A DNA stretch of 64,000 nt. Origin: Formicarius rufipectus. Taxonomy: Eukaryota > Chordata > Aves > Passeriformes > Formicariidae. A model generated the notes under the pieces. That model did not search any database, was not told the DNA's origin, and worked only from the letters and a program-made list of their open reading frames with translations. Where the stretch lies: assembly GCA_013399695.1 (NCBI GenBank), contig VXAU01000197.1, forward strand, positions 3,374,557-3,438,556, given 5' to 3'. This document shows, in pieces, positions 10,422 through 21,886 of this stretch. Position numbers and translations under genes: made by a program. Position 1 is the stretch's first letter. Every line of letters begins with the position of its first letter.

Positions 10422-12580
10422 AACAACTCGTGAGGGAACTTGGTTTATTTTATAGGTCTATGAAGTTTATGATGTTGCATGTCCCAGACTTTTCAGTCCC
10501 AAGGTCAAGGTATGAGCTGCAAACAGACTTCATGAGATTGCTCTTGGCACTGACGTGAAACTTTTTATCAGTTTTTTGTGGTACTGCTTGTACTGGGGAG
10601 GTGAAGTCCAGGGGAGGTGAAATCCAGGGGAAGCAATATGTTTCTGCTAAGCTCAGTGGTAAAAGTGACTTCTTGGTTGAGTTGCGTGCTTGTCAAAAGG
10701 GCACATCACCTTAGTTGAAGATGTAGCAAATAAGCTGTATTTTAGGTAAGAGGTGATTTAAGAATGCAGAGAACAGAGGCTGACAAACTCATCAGGTGTC
10801 TGGAGTGCTGATGGTTGAAGGAAGCTGTCCATAAATCCTTCAACAGATTGTAGAAAGCAAATTGATCTGTCTCTGGTGTCACTGCAGCCTAATGTGAAAG
10901 TGAAATACATGTGGCACTGACTGGGCTGGGTAGCTGTGATGGCTGTCCTCCAGCCAAGCATCTCCAACCAGGACTTCTGAGGCTGGGTTTTGTGTCTTTC
11001 ATTTGTTTAGGATTCACTCAGGTGTAAAATGTTTTAATAAGATCTGACCAAACTAGGAGCTGGCATGCTGAATCTCTTAGCTGATGCTATTTTCATTATT
11101 TTTAGCGTATTATGTTTTACTCAGTAAATGTAAGCAGAAAGTGTTCTTTGGCATAGATAATGAAATTAAATGTCTTTAAAGTGTAGCTAATTCATAAATA
11201 TTAAATATATTAACTGTATTTATATAATAAAAATATTAAATATTAGCTTAAAGCTGATAGCTTAGTGGCAGTGCAGTCTCTGTGTGGCTTCATTTGGGCA
11301 CAGACTTCCTTATTTGTATTAAGCAAGACTGTTAATTGATTACAGTCTCTAAGGATACATAATTTGAGTTCTAGAGATCATTTCCCCACAGTCAATAACT
11401 GCAAAAAGTCTTTAGTGACACACAGCAGTGTGAGTGATTGGAGGGTGATCCAGGAGAGCAGTGACAGCTACATTCCTGAATTTCACTTAGGGCAGTACGA
11501 TTTCCTCTGTATATAAAATCCTGTGGTAGTTTCTGACAAATAGATTGCCAGAGAGCTTTATGCGCTCTGAATTTGCGGGAAAGAAATTGTCACAAAGTAT
11601 AGTAACTTTCCTTGAAGATTTGGGGCACTCAGGTTTGGATGCATAGATCTTAATTGAGTGTAATTTACTTTATTAGATAATAGCAGTGTTTGACATTGGA
11701 TTAAAGTGCAGAATTGTCACACAGATAGTATGTCTCTCACCTGATTTATTAAAACCAGAACCAAATGGCATGTTGGGTAATAGAATCAGAGGTTAGGAGC
11801 AGAAAGTGAGTATTAGAAGATCAAAGGTAGAGGGTCTTGTAAGAAGAAAGGTGTCTTGGGCATGAAAATCCCTTAAATGATACCTATTTTTCAGTTTGTT
11901 TTGGGGTTTTTTTTTGTTATTTTTTTGTTAACAGATAACCCCATTGCCCGTATGTTAGACAGTGTTTTGGTTCAGTGCAGTTCAGACAGTCTGTGCTCTC
12001 CAGAGGGAACTGGAGAAGGCAGAAGCTGGAGCTCTTTGTCTTTACGTGACGCATGTTAATTTTCTGTTTTCCTGTGATAAAATTGCAGATCCACAGATTG
12101 CCCAGGGCTGGCTCCAGAGTTGGGGAGGTGTCAGAGGGAGCTGTTGGGCTCTGTGCCCTGGAGCCGTGGGAGAACCTGTCAGCTGCTCTGTATTCCGAGG
12201 GTTTATCAATTACATAATGCATTTACAGTTTGGTGTACATAATTATGGCTAAATTGGTGTGGAACAGCAGCCATGAAAATACCCACGGGCAAAAGTATAA
12301 GTTGTTGATGGCTTTTTGCTCTGGCCGTCATTAGATGTTTAGCTCATCACATGGCAGTTCTCAGCATCCCTGTGTTCCTTTCACAACTCTGTAGTAGTCA
12401 GGTGACTTTCTGTGGCCTCTGCTTGTTTGTTGTTGGATTACAGTCTTCAGAGGAGATTTTTTTGACTCTGCAGGCTGTTGACAAAAATGTGTATGCAGCA
12501 GCAATGTGGCAGAAGTTACAGTTGTTGCAGAAGAATATCCTGAGTTTTATTTCATGGATGTGTTTTGTTGTCTTTTACAG
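10422..12580. other. STX2: STX2 intron 1, second part
   Basis: Non-coding sequence ending in the exon 2 acceptor. It contains a 16-bp tandem duplication at 10595-10626 (ggggaggtgaarTcca) and an AT-rich block at 11160-11260. No other recognisable feature. Confidence 0.6.
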
Positions 12581-12652
12581 TATAAAGGAAATGAAGATGG
12601 GGAGACAGTTATTATTGAAAAAGACCATTTCATGGATGACTTTTTCCAGCAG
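12581..12652 (+). CDS. STX2: syntaxin-2 exon 2
   Basis: STX2 is the epimorphin/Qa-SNARE that pairs with SNAP-23/25 and VAMP on target membranes for exocytosis. This 72-bp exon, bounded by tcttttacag| and |gtgaag, encodes YKGNEDGETVIIEKDHFMDD followed by FFQQ. It corresponds to the acidic N-terminal segment ending in the DHFMDDFF motif of syntaxin 1/2/3. VEKDHFMDDFF is closer to syntaxin-2 than to syntaxin-1 (which has DRFMDEFF). Both exon edges are phase 0, so about a dozen residues including the start Met must come from the unseen exon 1. Intron 2 is 483 bp. Confidence 0.95.
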
Positions 12653-13135
12653 GTGAAGTTAGAGTTTTCACCCACCTTGCATTAAAGACTTACTTTTTTC
12701 TCTCTCTGCCTTTTAATTTCTTTATTTAAGGTTAACAGTTCATCTACACATACCCCCCAGCACAGTTTGTAATGATTTGCCTTGCTTTTTTCAGGGTATT
12801 TTCTGTCTTTATTGTAGAGAAGTGTTTTTGACTCCTTATTGACAAGGAATTTGCTAATAGAATTTTTAAATATTTTTAAAGAACATTAACACTTACATTT
12901 TTGTCCATACAGAATATATTTACTATTAATACCTTTTTTTAGTTAAAAAAAATTATAAGCTGTTAAAATGTCAACATTTCTGCTAGGATTTCTGTCAGGT
13001 ATTTATAAGTGTTGCAATGAAATACTTTATGATTTTTATTGCCAATTATTTATGAGTGGGTTGTTGGTTTGTTTTTTTTTTTAATTTGCCCTGATTTATT
13101 CTAATGTCTACATTGCCATAATTCTTTTCCTCTAG

Positions 13136-13235
13136 GTTGAGGAAATTAGAAATAACATAGCAAAAATAGCACAAAATGTGGAAGAAGTGAAGAAACAACA
13201 CAGCATTATCCTGTCAGCACCAAATCCTGAAGGAA
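13136..13235 (+). CDS. STX2: syntaxin-2 exon 3 (Habc helix A)
   Basis: 100 bp between tcctctag| and |gtgagt. It encodes [20 protein letters not shown] and then [13 protein letters not shown], the first helix (Ha) of the regulatory Habc bundle and the conserved [10 protein letters not shown] loop. The exon ends in phase 1. Length and phase match the exon that carries this segment in vertebrate syntaxin genes. Confidence 0.97.
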
Positions 13236-14293
13236 GTGAGTGACAATTTTTAAGATTTTACATTGTGTGGCTAAATATTCTGAAATACTCTTTGTTTTAG
13301 CTGTCTATAGGAGTAGAACTTCAGGAGTTCAGAATGCAAAATGTAACACTCTTTCAGAAAGAAAATATTTTCATCTCTAATATTGAATTAATATTTTCAT
13401 TTGCTTATTTTAACTTTTTTTAATTCTCATTTGAAAAAATGCATTTTCAGAATATTTATTACATCATCCAAACTGAGATCAAAACTCAGTTTAACATTGT
13501 GTCTTGAAATTGAGTTTGCCTTCAGAAACTTAGGGGCTATTTACATTTCTTTTATTTGTGGAAATGTTGAAGTTGTCCACTGAAGCTTATTCTGTAGAAT
13601 TTTATTCTTTTACTCCATTTATTCTTCAGTAGGGACAAGGTCCTGTCTCACCTGCTGCACTAGAAGTTAGTTTTCATAACACACCCTATTTTTAGAGGCT
13701 TTAACCCCAAAACTGGAAGTGAAGTTGTGCTTTCTGAGCAGAGAACTCCAGAGTTTTGGGAACTTGCCCAGAAACAAACCTCTGCTCTCGGCCCTTGTTA
13801 ACTCAAGGCTTCTGGGCAGGACTGAAAGAAAAGGGAAGAAAAGATACTGAGATATTTTTTCTTCAGTGTTGCAATGCTGGCTTAACATCTAACATGTTGT
13901 TTCATCTTGTTGCTGAAAATTGGACTTTGGATGTCTGTTCTTTATTGTCCCTTATTTCCTCTGGTTATGAATGGGCATACCTTTGTATTCTGTTTGTGCT
14001 AAAAACTGTGCTCCATAATGCATCTGAGTTGTGTAGGAACATGACAGCTCTTACAAGTAATGTATGTTCTTGTGAATCTGGTATCCTCAGTAAACCCAGG
14101 AAGAGAGATCTAGTTAAGTTCTTCATGAATGCTCTGTATAGAATTCTTCAAAACGTAATGGTAGTGCATGGTACAGTTATCTCTGCATAGTGGTACTGAA
14201 TACAGTTATGAGATTGCAAGTTAGAGTTGTAGATGGTTGCTGACTTACTATTTTCAACCATAAACAGTTCAAAACATTACTATTTTTTTAAAG

Positions 14294-14368
14294 GAACAAA
14301 GGAAGAACTTGAAGAATTAAATGAGGAAATAAAGAAGATTGCTAATAAAATCCGGGCCAGGCTAAAGG
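14294..14368 (+). CDS. STX2: syntaxin-2 exon 4 (Habc helix B, start)
   Basis: 75 bp between ttttaaag| and |gtaagt. Joined to the preceding split codon it reads GRTKEELEELNEEIKKIANK followed by IRARLK. It forms the start of Habc helix B. A TK pair replaces the IK seen in mammalian STX2. Intron 3 is 1,058 bp. Confidence 0.97.
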
Positions 14369-15255
14369 GTAAGTTGTGAGCACCAATAAAACTGCTGTCA
14401 CTTGCTGTGACTCAGAATAGTAGCAGTGTTGCAGACTTAGTGGGTTACAGCTGAACTTCTCGACTTTGAAAGCTGATTTATATATGCATAAATTGTATTG
14501 TACAGCTGTTATAAAAAGAGAGAAACACCTCCCTGCCAATTAATGTACAGCCCATGTCAGCAACTATATCATCCTCTACTTCACTGCTCCTTGGCAAACT
14601 TCACCACTGATAAACACCAGGTCTCAGCACAGGACAGAAAGCTTGCCTGCTTTGAGAAGTAATCTGGAGAATTACAATGCAAACTGATTTCTCTGTGTAG
14701 AAATGTACTCTGCAACTGAAATGCCTTTTTTGGTCATGATGTTTTGGAACAAGATTAACTTCAAGTGCAAAAGGACAGTGTCCATGTCATGAATGTCATG
14801 GGGAATTGCTCTGGAGCACCTGCAGAGTTGTTGATTTTGCTGTGGATTTCCACTCTTGAGTATGTCTTAATTGTTTAGCAGGGGCTCTGAAATACACTCA
14901 GTGTTTCAAAGTTACTAGATTCCAATTCCTGTATGCTTTTGTCCTTCCAGAAACACTAACAAGTGTTTATTCTTTAAACTCTTGGAGCTACCCATCTTGT
15001 AACACCTTTTTAACATTTTTCCAGCATAATAGACAGCAGTGTGACTCCATTAAGACTATTGAAGTAGTTACTGTGTTTAAAGATCTGTTCTAACTATGAG
15101 AATTGTTTACAAACTTTACATTTATCGCTGCCACCCCTGAAATGTTAGACATGTAGAGAACTTGTATATTTAAAAAGAATAGTGTTTACAAAGAAGTGGA
15201 GCTACAGTGTTAAATTACTAAACATGGACTCATAGTGTTCTTGTCTTGTTCTTAG

Positions 15256-15329
15256 CTATTGAACAAAGTTTTGATCAGGGTGAAAATGCTAATCGGACAT
15301 CAGTGGACCTCAGGATAAGAAAAACACAG
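15256..15329 (+). CDS. STX2: syntaxin-2 exon 5
   Basis: 74 bp between tgttcttag| and |gtacga. It encodes AIEQSFDQGENANRTSVDLR then IRKTQ. The NRTSVDLRIRKTQ motif is strongly conserved among plasma-membrane syntaxins and links helices B and C. Intron 5, which follows, is only 187 bp. Confidence 0.97.
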
Positions 15330-15516
15330 GTACGATCACTTAAACAAAATAAAAGGATTTTAGAAAATTAACTTTTCTGAAATAATTTCAGAACTTGGTG
15401 TTCTGTTTTGGTGGGACATAGATATCACTTTGAGTTGTTGTGTGGTACTATTTGCTGTATCAAAAAAACCCAAAATAAACATTTCTATTTCCCATTTTTA
15501 AATCCTCAAAACACAG

Positions 15517-15625
15517 CACTCTGTGTTAGCTCACAAGTTTGTGGAGGTCATGACGGAGTACAACGAGACCCAAACTCTCTTTCGAGAACGCAGCAAAGGT
15601 CGAATACAGAGACAATTAGAGATAA
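15517..15625 (+). CDS. STX2: syntaxin-2 exon 6 (Habc helix C)
   Basis: 109 bp between aaaacacag| and |gtaagt. It encodes [20 protein letters not shown] then [16 protein letters not shown]. This is Habc helix C and the [14 protein letters not shown] segment that leads into the linker. It matches the mammalian STX2 order almost residue for residue. A T11A12 palindrome begins 20 bp inside the following intron. Confidence 0.97.
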
Positions 15626-15644
15626 GTAAGTGACCTGAGTGTGC

Positions 15645-15667
15645 TTTTTTTTTTTAAAAAAAAAAAA
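15645..15667. repeat. T11A12 palindrome in STX2 intron 6
   Basis: Eleven T then twelve A, able to fold as an uninterrupted A:T hairpin, starting 20 bp after the exon 6 splice donor. Confidence 0.9.
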
Positions 15668-17267
15668 GATTGTGTTGTTAGTACCTCCCTTGTTTCTAAT
15701 TAGTAAAAGATTCTGCAAAGCATGATACAGCTGGGACATCATCTGGAAGCATGTGAGAGAAAGAAACTGTTTTAGTCTGTGGCATAAACTCATTGATGCT
15801 ACTCTTCAGAACAGCTGTAAAGAAAATAAAAATTATTCAAAAAAGGATCTTTTTCCTTGGCTTCATTTATTTCCAATATTGCAGCTTTAAATGAAGTATT
15901 AAGAAAAGCTGCATTCTGAAGTAGCAAGTGCTATTAAAAGCCATTCCAAAATTAACATGCTTAACAGGCTGACATCTCTTTTTATGTCATGCCATTTTTG
16001 TCTACAAGGACACTTGTTAAATTTATCTGACATAAGTCAGTGCTGCTGTTATATATGCTCTGATCATTTGTTGACTGCCTCATGTATGAATATTGATTAT
16101 TATGATGAGTATTTAAAGGTTTCTGACTCTACTCTGAAGCATAGCATCTACCTTGGGAGGTGTCTAAAAATACCTATTTCATCTTGTCCCTAAAACTGGC
16201 CATTTTACTGTCTCATGTAAAAGCAAATATGTACATTGCTGAAACAGAGAATGCAAACAGAAATTGGCAAATTTTAAGACTTTGCTTTTCATGTGCTTCT
16301 CAAATTGGTCATTAGCCTCTCATGCAAATGGTCCCATTCAGCATTTCAATTAAGTTTATTAGGCAAGTTAAGTTGTTCTTTGCTGTATATTTGAGGGGAG
16401 GGACCATAATACCTCCAGACATGGTTCTTTAAGTTCAAGTTGTTATGACCCAATTAGAGCCTTCAGCTTTTCTTGAGCACTAAAAATTTTAAAGCAGATT
16501 GTGCAGCATTCTTGGGTATTAACCTCAGAAAGTAATATTAAAACGGGAGCTTTTACCTAATAGGACACAATTATATAAGTTGGTATAGATAGTCAACTTA
16601 CTTTACATCAGAAGAACAGGGATTTGGTACAGAAGTTTTAAAATTGTACAATACAAATTGCTTGAATGTGTTGTATAACTCCTAACACTTGCATCTGTTC
16701 TGCCAGTGTGATCAATAAGATTCAGTTTGCTTAAACATGCAGTAATAAATTACATGAATGGTTACTTGTACTGTGGGAGGCAGAAGTGAAGGTACTCAGT
16801 GGGTTATTATGCTCTCTGTGTGGAATATGGATGGAATCCTGTGTTGGTAGAGTCAAATTGACGTAAAGATTTTATTGCCCACACAGTGGTGGAGTGGGAG
16901 TGTGACATGACTGAATAGGTAAATATTGAATGTTATATAAATATTCTGTATCTCAAGTTCTTCCTTCTGAAGAACACTCACTTAAGGTGCATATGTACAA
17001 CCAAGCAAGCAAAAACACCTTATGATCAGGAATTCTTTATGGTAGCTTTGAGTCTATATTTGTTTTCTGAGTATTACTCGATACTTTCTGGATTTTTTTA
17101 TTATATGTAAAATGGCCCTTGGTAATGGCTGAACACTGCAGTGTTTTATCCGGCAAAATGCTCAATACAAGAATTGTCTTTGAATTGTCATTCATCTGGT
17201 TTGGTAACATTCTGTGTTCAATACTGAATCAGTGATGTTATGTGAAGTACTGTTGTTTTTATCCTAG

Positions 17268-17341
17268 CTGGAAAGACCACCACTGATGAGGAACTGGAAG
17301 AAATGTTAGAGAGTGGGAATCCTTCAATTTTCACTTCTGAT
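17268..17341 (+). CDS. STX2: syntaxin-2 exon 7 (linker)
   Basis: 74 bp between ttatcctag| and |gtatgt. It encodes [20 protein letters not shown] then FTSD, the linker between Habc and the SNARE helix that helps hold the closed conformation. Intron 6 before it is 1,642 bp; intron 7 after it is only 112 bp. Confidence 0.97.
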
Positions 17342-17453
17342 GTATGTATTTGTGGTCCAGCTGTGTCTCTCTCCTATTCTGCTGCTTCTGCTCTTCGGGA
17401 GTGTATTAGCATTTATTTACTTACATCCTTTTTTTTTTTTCATCCTCCCAAAG

Positions 17454-17591
17454 ATTATATCAGACTCTCAAATAACCAGACAAGCTCTGAATGAAATTGA
17501 GTCCCGTCACAAGGATATTATGAAACTGGAATCCAGTATACGGGAACTTCATGAAATGTTTATGGACATGGCAATGTTTGTTGAGACTCAG
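17454..17591 (+). CDS. STX2: syntaxin-2 exon 8 (SNARE motif, N-terminal half)
   Basis: 138 bp between a T-rich acceptor ending ccaaag| and |gtaaat. It encodes [40 protein letters not shown] and MFVETQ. This is the first half of the t-SNARE coiled coil. The zero-layer glutamine characteristic of Qa-SNAREs is the Q closing MFVETQ. Length and phase (0 to 0) are those of the equivalent exon in the syntaxin 1/2/3 family. Confidence 0.98.
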
Positions 17592-18951
17592 GTAAATGAA
17601 CCAATTCAAACACATTTACATAAGTGGTGGCTTTTTGCATCAGTCTTCCTCTTTGCAATGTGCAGAAGCAGTTGCTTATATTCAGATAGTGCAGACTTAG
17701 TGTTTTTTGACTCTGATTAGAATGTATGAGTTAATCACTGGAGGTTTTTTGTTTTAAGGAAGCTTACATCTTCATGTACTTGTAGGATGCTGTCAATAAC
17801 TGACCACAGACTTTCCTTTCAGTTAATATATGTAATATTTTCTTCAACATGCTTAATTGCAATATGCTTGAACATTTTTGTGCATGTTTAAGTAAGACCA
17901 ACTCTCTCCTGAAATGTTGGCTAACAGCTTGGGAATCGAGGATTCTCAGACATGGTAAAGAAAGAACTACTGGTGTAGAATTAGCACATATTGGCAAGGA
18001 TGTATGGAGCTTGTCCTTAATACAGAGGTACAGTTAGTGCTGTGACTAACAGGACTGTGAAGGGCTTGATAAGTCCTTCAGAACATCTCTTATATTCATA
18101 AACTGTCTTGACATATATATAAAATTGTTCTATTTTTAGTCTTTACATGCCAGTTATCCAACAAAAATATTTTTAATTTCTGCTCTTAAAATCATTTAAC
18201 TTATTCAGAAAATGAAAATAATAATGTTAGGAGAGGAAACTTTCCTGAAAAGGACTATTTTTTCAATTGGGATTTGTTCTACAAGTCCTTTGTTGCTGAT
18301 ATTACATGTTCAGCCAAGAGAAATTGTTCGCAGTTTGCTTTTGAGCTGGAAGTGAACAAAAGTTACTTGTGCATCATTCTTTAATGCTTTGCTATTTAAT
18401 GCTGCTCATTATTTCTTCTGATGGACAGAAACACAGGTAACAGACTTACTGTCATTTGTCACCAATCCTTCATTTCATTGCCAAATTTCATTCATCATAA
18501 TTAATTTGAAGTTGTAACATATTGACATCTGAGGAACTCCTATGTGTTGTGTTTTCTTAGATAACTGTTGAACCTTGTATTAAAATAGTCAATATCCTTT
18601 CCCACTTCCAGTCACATGAGGGATTTCTGATCTCTCAGTGTGTCACTTTTAGTTTTGGCTGTTAAAACATACCTCACACACAAAGGTATGTTTTCAGGTG
18701 TTCAGTACTTGTTCCTGCGGAAGGGAGAAATATCCCTGCCCTGCCCATGAATGTTCTTTGTTTGGTGAGAACTGAGTCTTTGCTTCTCATTCCCTTTTTC
18801 CTTTACCTAACAAAGCAGAAAAGATGCCATCCACTAACATGCACATCAGTCACCTGTTGAAAGTTGTTGTTCTATAGTCTTCTGCTAGTTTCATTAAACA
18901 AGGACCCATGGGTTCCCATAATGTATTTTTTCTTCAAAATTTCATTTTAAG

Positions 18952-19062
18952 GGTGAGATGATCAACAACATAGAGAAGAACGTGATGAATGCGACAGATT
19001 ACGTGGAACATGCAAAAGAGGAGACAAAAAAGGCAGTTAAATATCAAAGTAAAGCACGAAGG
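18952..19062 (+). CDS. STX2: syntaxin-2 exon 9 (SNARE motif, C-terminal half)
   Basis: 111 bp between attttaag| and |gtatgt. It encodes [20 protein letters not shown] then [17 protein letters not shown], the membrane-proximal half of the SNARE helix and the basic juxtamembrane KARR. The donor can be joined in the same phase to either of two last exons downstream. Confidence 0.98.
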
Positions 19063-20286
19063 GTATGTTGTCTTTCTGTAATTGTTCTAGTCAGCATTTT
19101 AACTTAGCACAGGATCAAGTGACCTTCGATTTTAGTTGAATTTTTTGTTGCTTTCATTCCTTCAAGGTAGAATTAATATATGCATTTTGCTTGTTTGATG
19201 TTGTGACATTTAAAACTAGATTATAAAATGTTGTTATGAAACACTATATTGCAGAAGAAGAGTTACCAAAGGATTTTACAAACACTGCTGCCCCAAACTG
19301 GAAGAAATCAGAACATTTCCAATGTGAATTAATTTGTCATAGCAAATATTAAAATTTTATATTACCAATAGAGGACAGAAGCTTCTTGTAGTATGAAAAC
19401 AGACTAGCAATTCATGCACAGCTAAGAATATGTTCACAATTTTTTACTCAAAAAACTGTAATTACATAGTGTAAAAACCCCAGAAAAAGAATTTATTTAT
19501 ATTTATTTTTCTTATCAACTACCGCGATACCTTAAATTACTCAGATTCTAAAAAAGCTTGAAAGTTTTTGTATCTTTTTATCATTGGTAAACTGACCTGG
19601 ATTTATAGGTGTAAAATCTCCATGTTAGCAGGAAAAATAAGTGGTTTTGCTGAAGCAGGCTTTTTTAGAATTCTGTCTGTAATTATTCATTTTACAGATG
19701 AATTAGGATGATCTTCCCTCTGTGACATTTTACTCAACACTGAATTTGTGGAGGACTTCAGAGTAACATTCAGGTGTTTTCCATGGCACTTGTTTTGTGT
19801 TCTGGTATCTTTCTTCCCATAAGACACCAAATAATATATTCTGAAATCAAACTACTAAGTAGTTTATTTTTACATGATAATTTCCTCTTTTGAGAAGCTC
19901 TGCAATTTTGTGAGTATTTTTATGGTGAACTGAGTTTGAGGGAATAGTGTCTCTTTCTATAGACAGATGGTTACGTAGAGACAACACACCTGGTACATTT
20001 ACGAAAGATTGTTTTAAGAAGTGTCAAAAGAGCCCACTTAATGTGTTTGTAAATGGTGGTTGTATCTTTGATAACTGTATAGCCATTAATCACATTAGTT
20101 TACATATAATCACTCTTTTAAAATGTTTGTTCTTACGTATGCAGTAGTATACAGATAAATTTATCTCAATTTGAAAATACAGCAGGTTTAATAAAAGTGC
20201 TTGTGGATCTAAAATCTATTTAAAAAATTGAAAATAAATGCATGTCTTAATGTGCTTAATATTAATAATACCTTGTTTTTTGACAG

Positions 20287-20370
20287 AAAATGTGGATTAT
20301 TATCATTGTGTCAGTGGTGTTGGTTGCCATAGTTGCTCTAATTATTGGCTTGTCTGTTGGTATTCGGTGA
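20287..20370 (+). CDS. STX2: syntaxin-2 alternative last exon A (transmembrane tail)
   Basis: After the acceptor ttttgacag|, 27 codons then TGA: KMWIIIIVSVVLVAIVALII followed by GLSVGIR. It is a single C-terminal membrane anchor matching the KKWIIIAVSVVL...GLSVGK tail of the main mammalian STX2 isoform, extended by IR. The assembled protein without exon 1 is 278 residues, which fits the roughly 288-residue family length once the missing N-terminus is added. Confidence 0.95.
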   Translation, partial: KMWIIIIVSVVLVAIVALIIGLSVGIR

Positions 20371-21600
20371 TGGTTGGATAACCTCAGCATGCATGACTTC
20401 CTGCCACTGTGGCAGTAAGTAACTAATTAACTAATTTCGCTCTTGTTTCTCTCTGTAATGCTCTACTAACCCTGTAATATGTGTACGGTCAGTGCTGGGG
20501 CCGGGGGGAGGAAGGATGGAGGTGGATTGGTGGATCTCAGAGACTGCTGGATGTCTTCTCTGTGCCCTGGAACAGCACTGGACATGGAGACATTGCAAAC
20601 TGACATCTAGTGGTGATCTGCTTGATGCACGGAATGCAGTCACGGCCTCACTCCTAACACATGGGAGCAAAATCCAAGTTATTGTCTGCTAGTCCTTTGA
20701 ATTTATTTTTTTTTTATACTGACAGTGCACATTAGCAAACAATTTGCACTGAGATACGGAATGCTGGTTACACTTGAAACTTCGTCAAATGGGATTTTCT
20801 GTCGTTTTAAGCAGAACTTTAAAAAAAATAGGTATCTGCAACCATGAAGGTGGCTATTATGCCTTACAGAAATCCTCAGATTTCTTACTTTGAAGCTGTT
20901 TATTAATACCAGACTAAATGAAACTGTGGGAAATAACTACTTGTAAAAGGAAGTTTGAAGATATTCCAGTTGAAATCCTAGGACAAGAAAGAGTGGGGTT
21001 TTTTCAGTCTTCCAGTATTTGCTGTACTAATGCACCATTTCTTGTCAAGATAACACCTAGCCAGGCTAATTAGAAACTGGCAATTAACTCTTTGGAGTCC
21101 AGTAGAAATCCAGCTTTTTACATGCAGTACCTCCTAGCTCTATCTGAAGTCCTCCAAGGGGTGTTGGTTCATACAGCTTGGCAGGAATTCACATTTCTGT
21201 ACTAACACTTTTAATATCAGAGTTTCAGTTTTGGTCTTATGGATTCTTCTCAGCTCAAGTTTATGGGCAGAAAATAGAATTTACTGTGTCATTGCTGGCT
21301 TAATGTCAGATTTTGATGCATTTACACAAAACCATCTCCTTTTTTTTTTTTTCTTCCTCCCTCGCAGCTCTTTGAGCTGTTACCTACACAGTGTTTTTAC
21401 TGACATTGAATTGAACTCCACTAAGTGTACAGTTGTAAAGGTTTGGACAGACTGCAAATGTTTATCCAAGGAGGGTGGCAATAAGCAGTTTCTGTTCTTA
21501 GGCTTGACCTACATCTGTTTCTATATGTCATGTTATTTACAGAAGTTGGGTATGAGTAATAAAAACTATTCCGTGAAGGAAAATACAGAAATGTGACACA
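20371..21600 (+). other. STX2: 3' UTR of the exon A isoform and part of the intron to exon B
   Basis: Non-coding for the A isoform. An AATAAA at 21558-21563 followed by TG-rich sequence could end this transcript before exon B. Open frames here (for example 21231-21596) show no family resemblance. Confidence 0.5.
21558..21563 (+). terminator. STX2: candidate polyadenylation signal, isoform A
   Basis: AATAAA upstream of GT-rich sequence (tgtggttacatgtgtgtcac). Placed about 1.2 kb after the exon A stop codon. Inferred only from motif and position. Confidence 0.4.
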
Positions 21601-21808
21601 GATGGCTCTATCTTGTGACTGTGGTTACATGTGTGTCACAAAAGAAAGACTAGCAGGAAGTCATAGCAGTGATTACTCTTCAGAAAGAAAATCCAAACAC
21701 TCAGGTTGGGTATCAGTATTACTAATTTTCTGTTGCTCTGCATATAATTAAACAGTTCTATCTCTGACAAAGTATTTCAGTTTCAACTCTTCTCTCTTTT
21801 TCTTGCAG

Positions 21809-21886
21809 AAATTGATGTTCATCATTATATGTGTAACTGTATTGGTTTTGATACTTGGAATTATTCTTGCAGTAACTCTGTCATAG
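21809..21886 (+). CDS. STX2: syntaxin-2 alternative last exon B (transmembrane tail)
   Basis: After a strong pyrimidine-rich acceptor (ctctttttcttgcag|), 25 codons then TAG: KLMFIIICVTVLVLILGIIL followed by AVTLS. This matches the second known STX2 tail (KLMFIIICVIVLL...ATTLS in human). It splices from the same exon 9 donor in the same phase, so it replaces exon A. Both anchors keep a positive residue before the hydrophobic run but differ in length and ending. Confidence 0.96.
   Translation, partial: KLMFIIICVTVLVLILGIILAVTLS

Noticed and set aside
17303..17720. Long + frames across STX2 exons 7 and 8 as independent genes
   Set aside because: They are the STX2 exons read through a 112-bp intron; outside the exons the translation is hydrophobic T-run sequence.
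21231..21596. 121-codon + frame between the STX2 last exons
   Set aside because: Phe/Leu/Cys-rich, includes a T-tract translation, no family resemblance; better explained as 3' UTR or intron.
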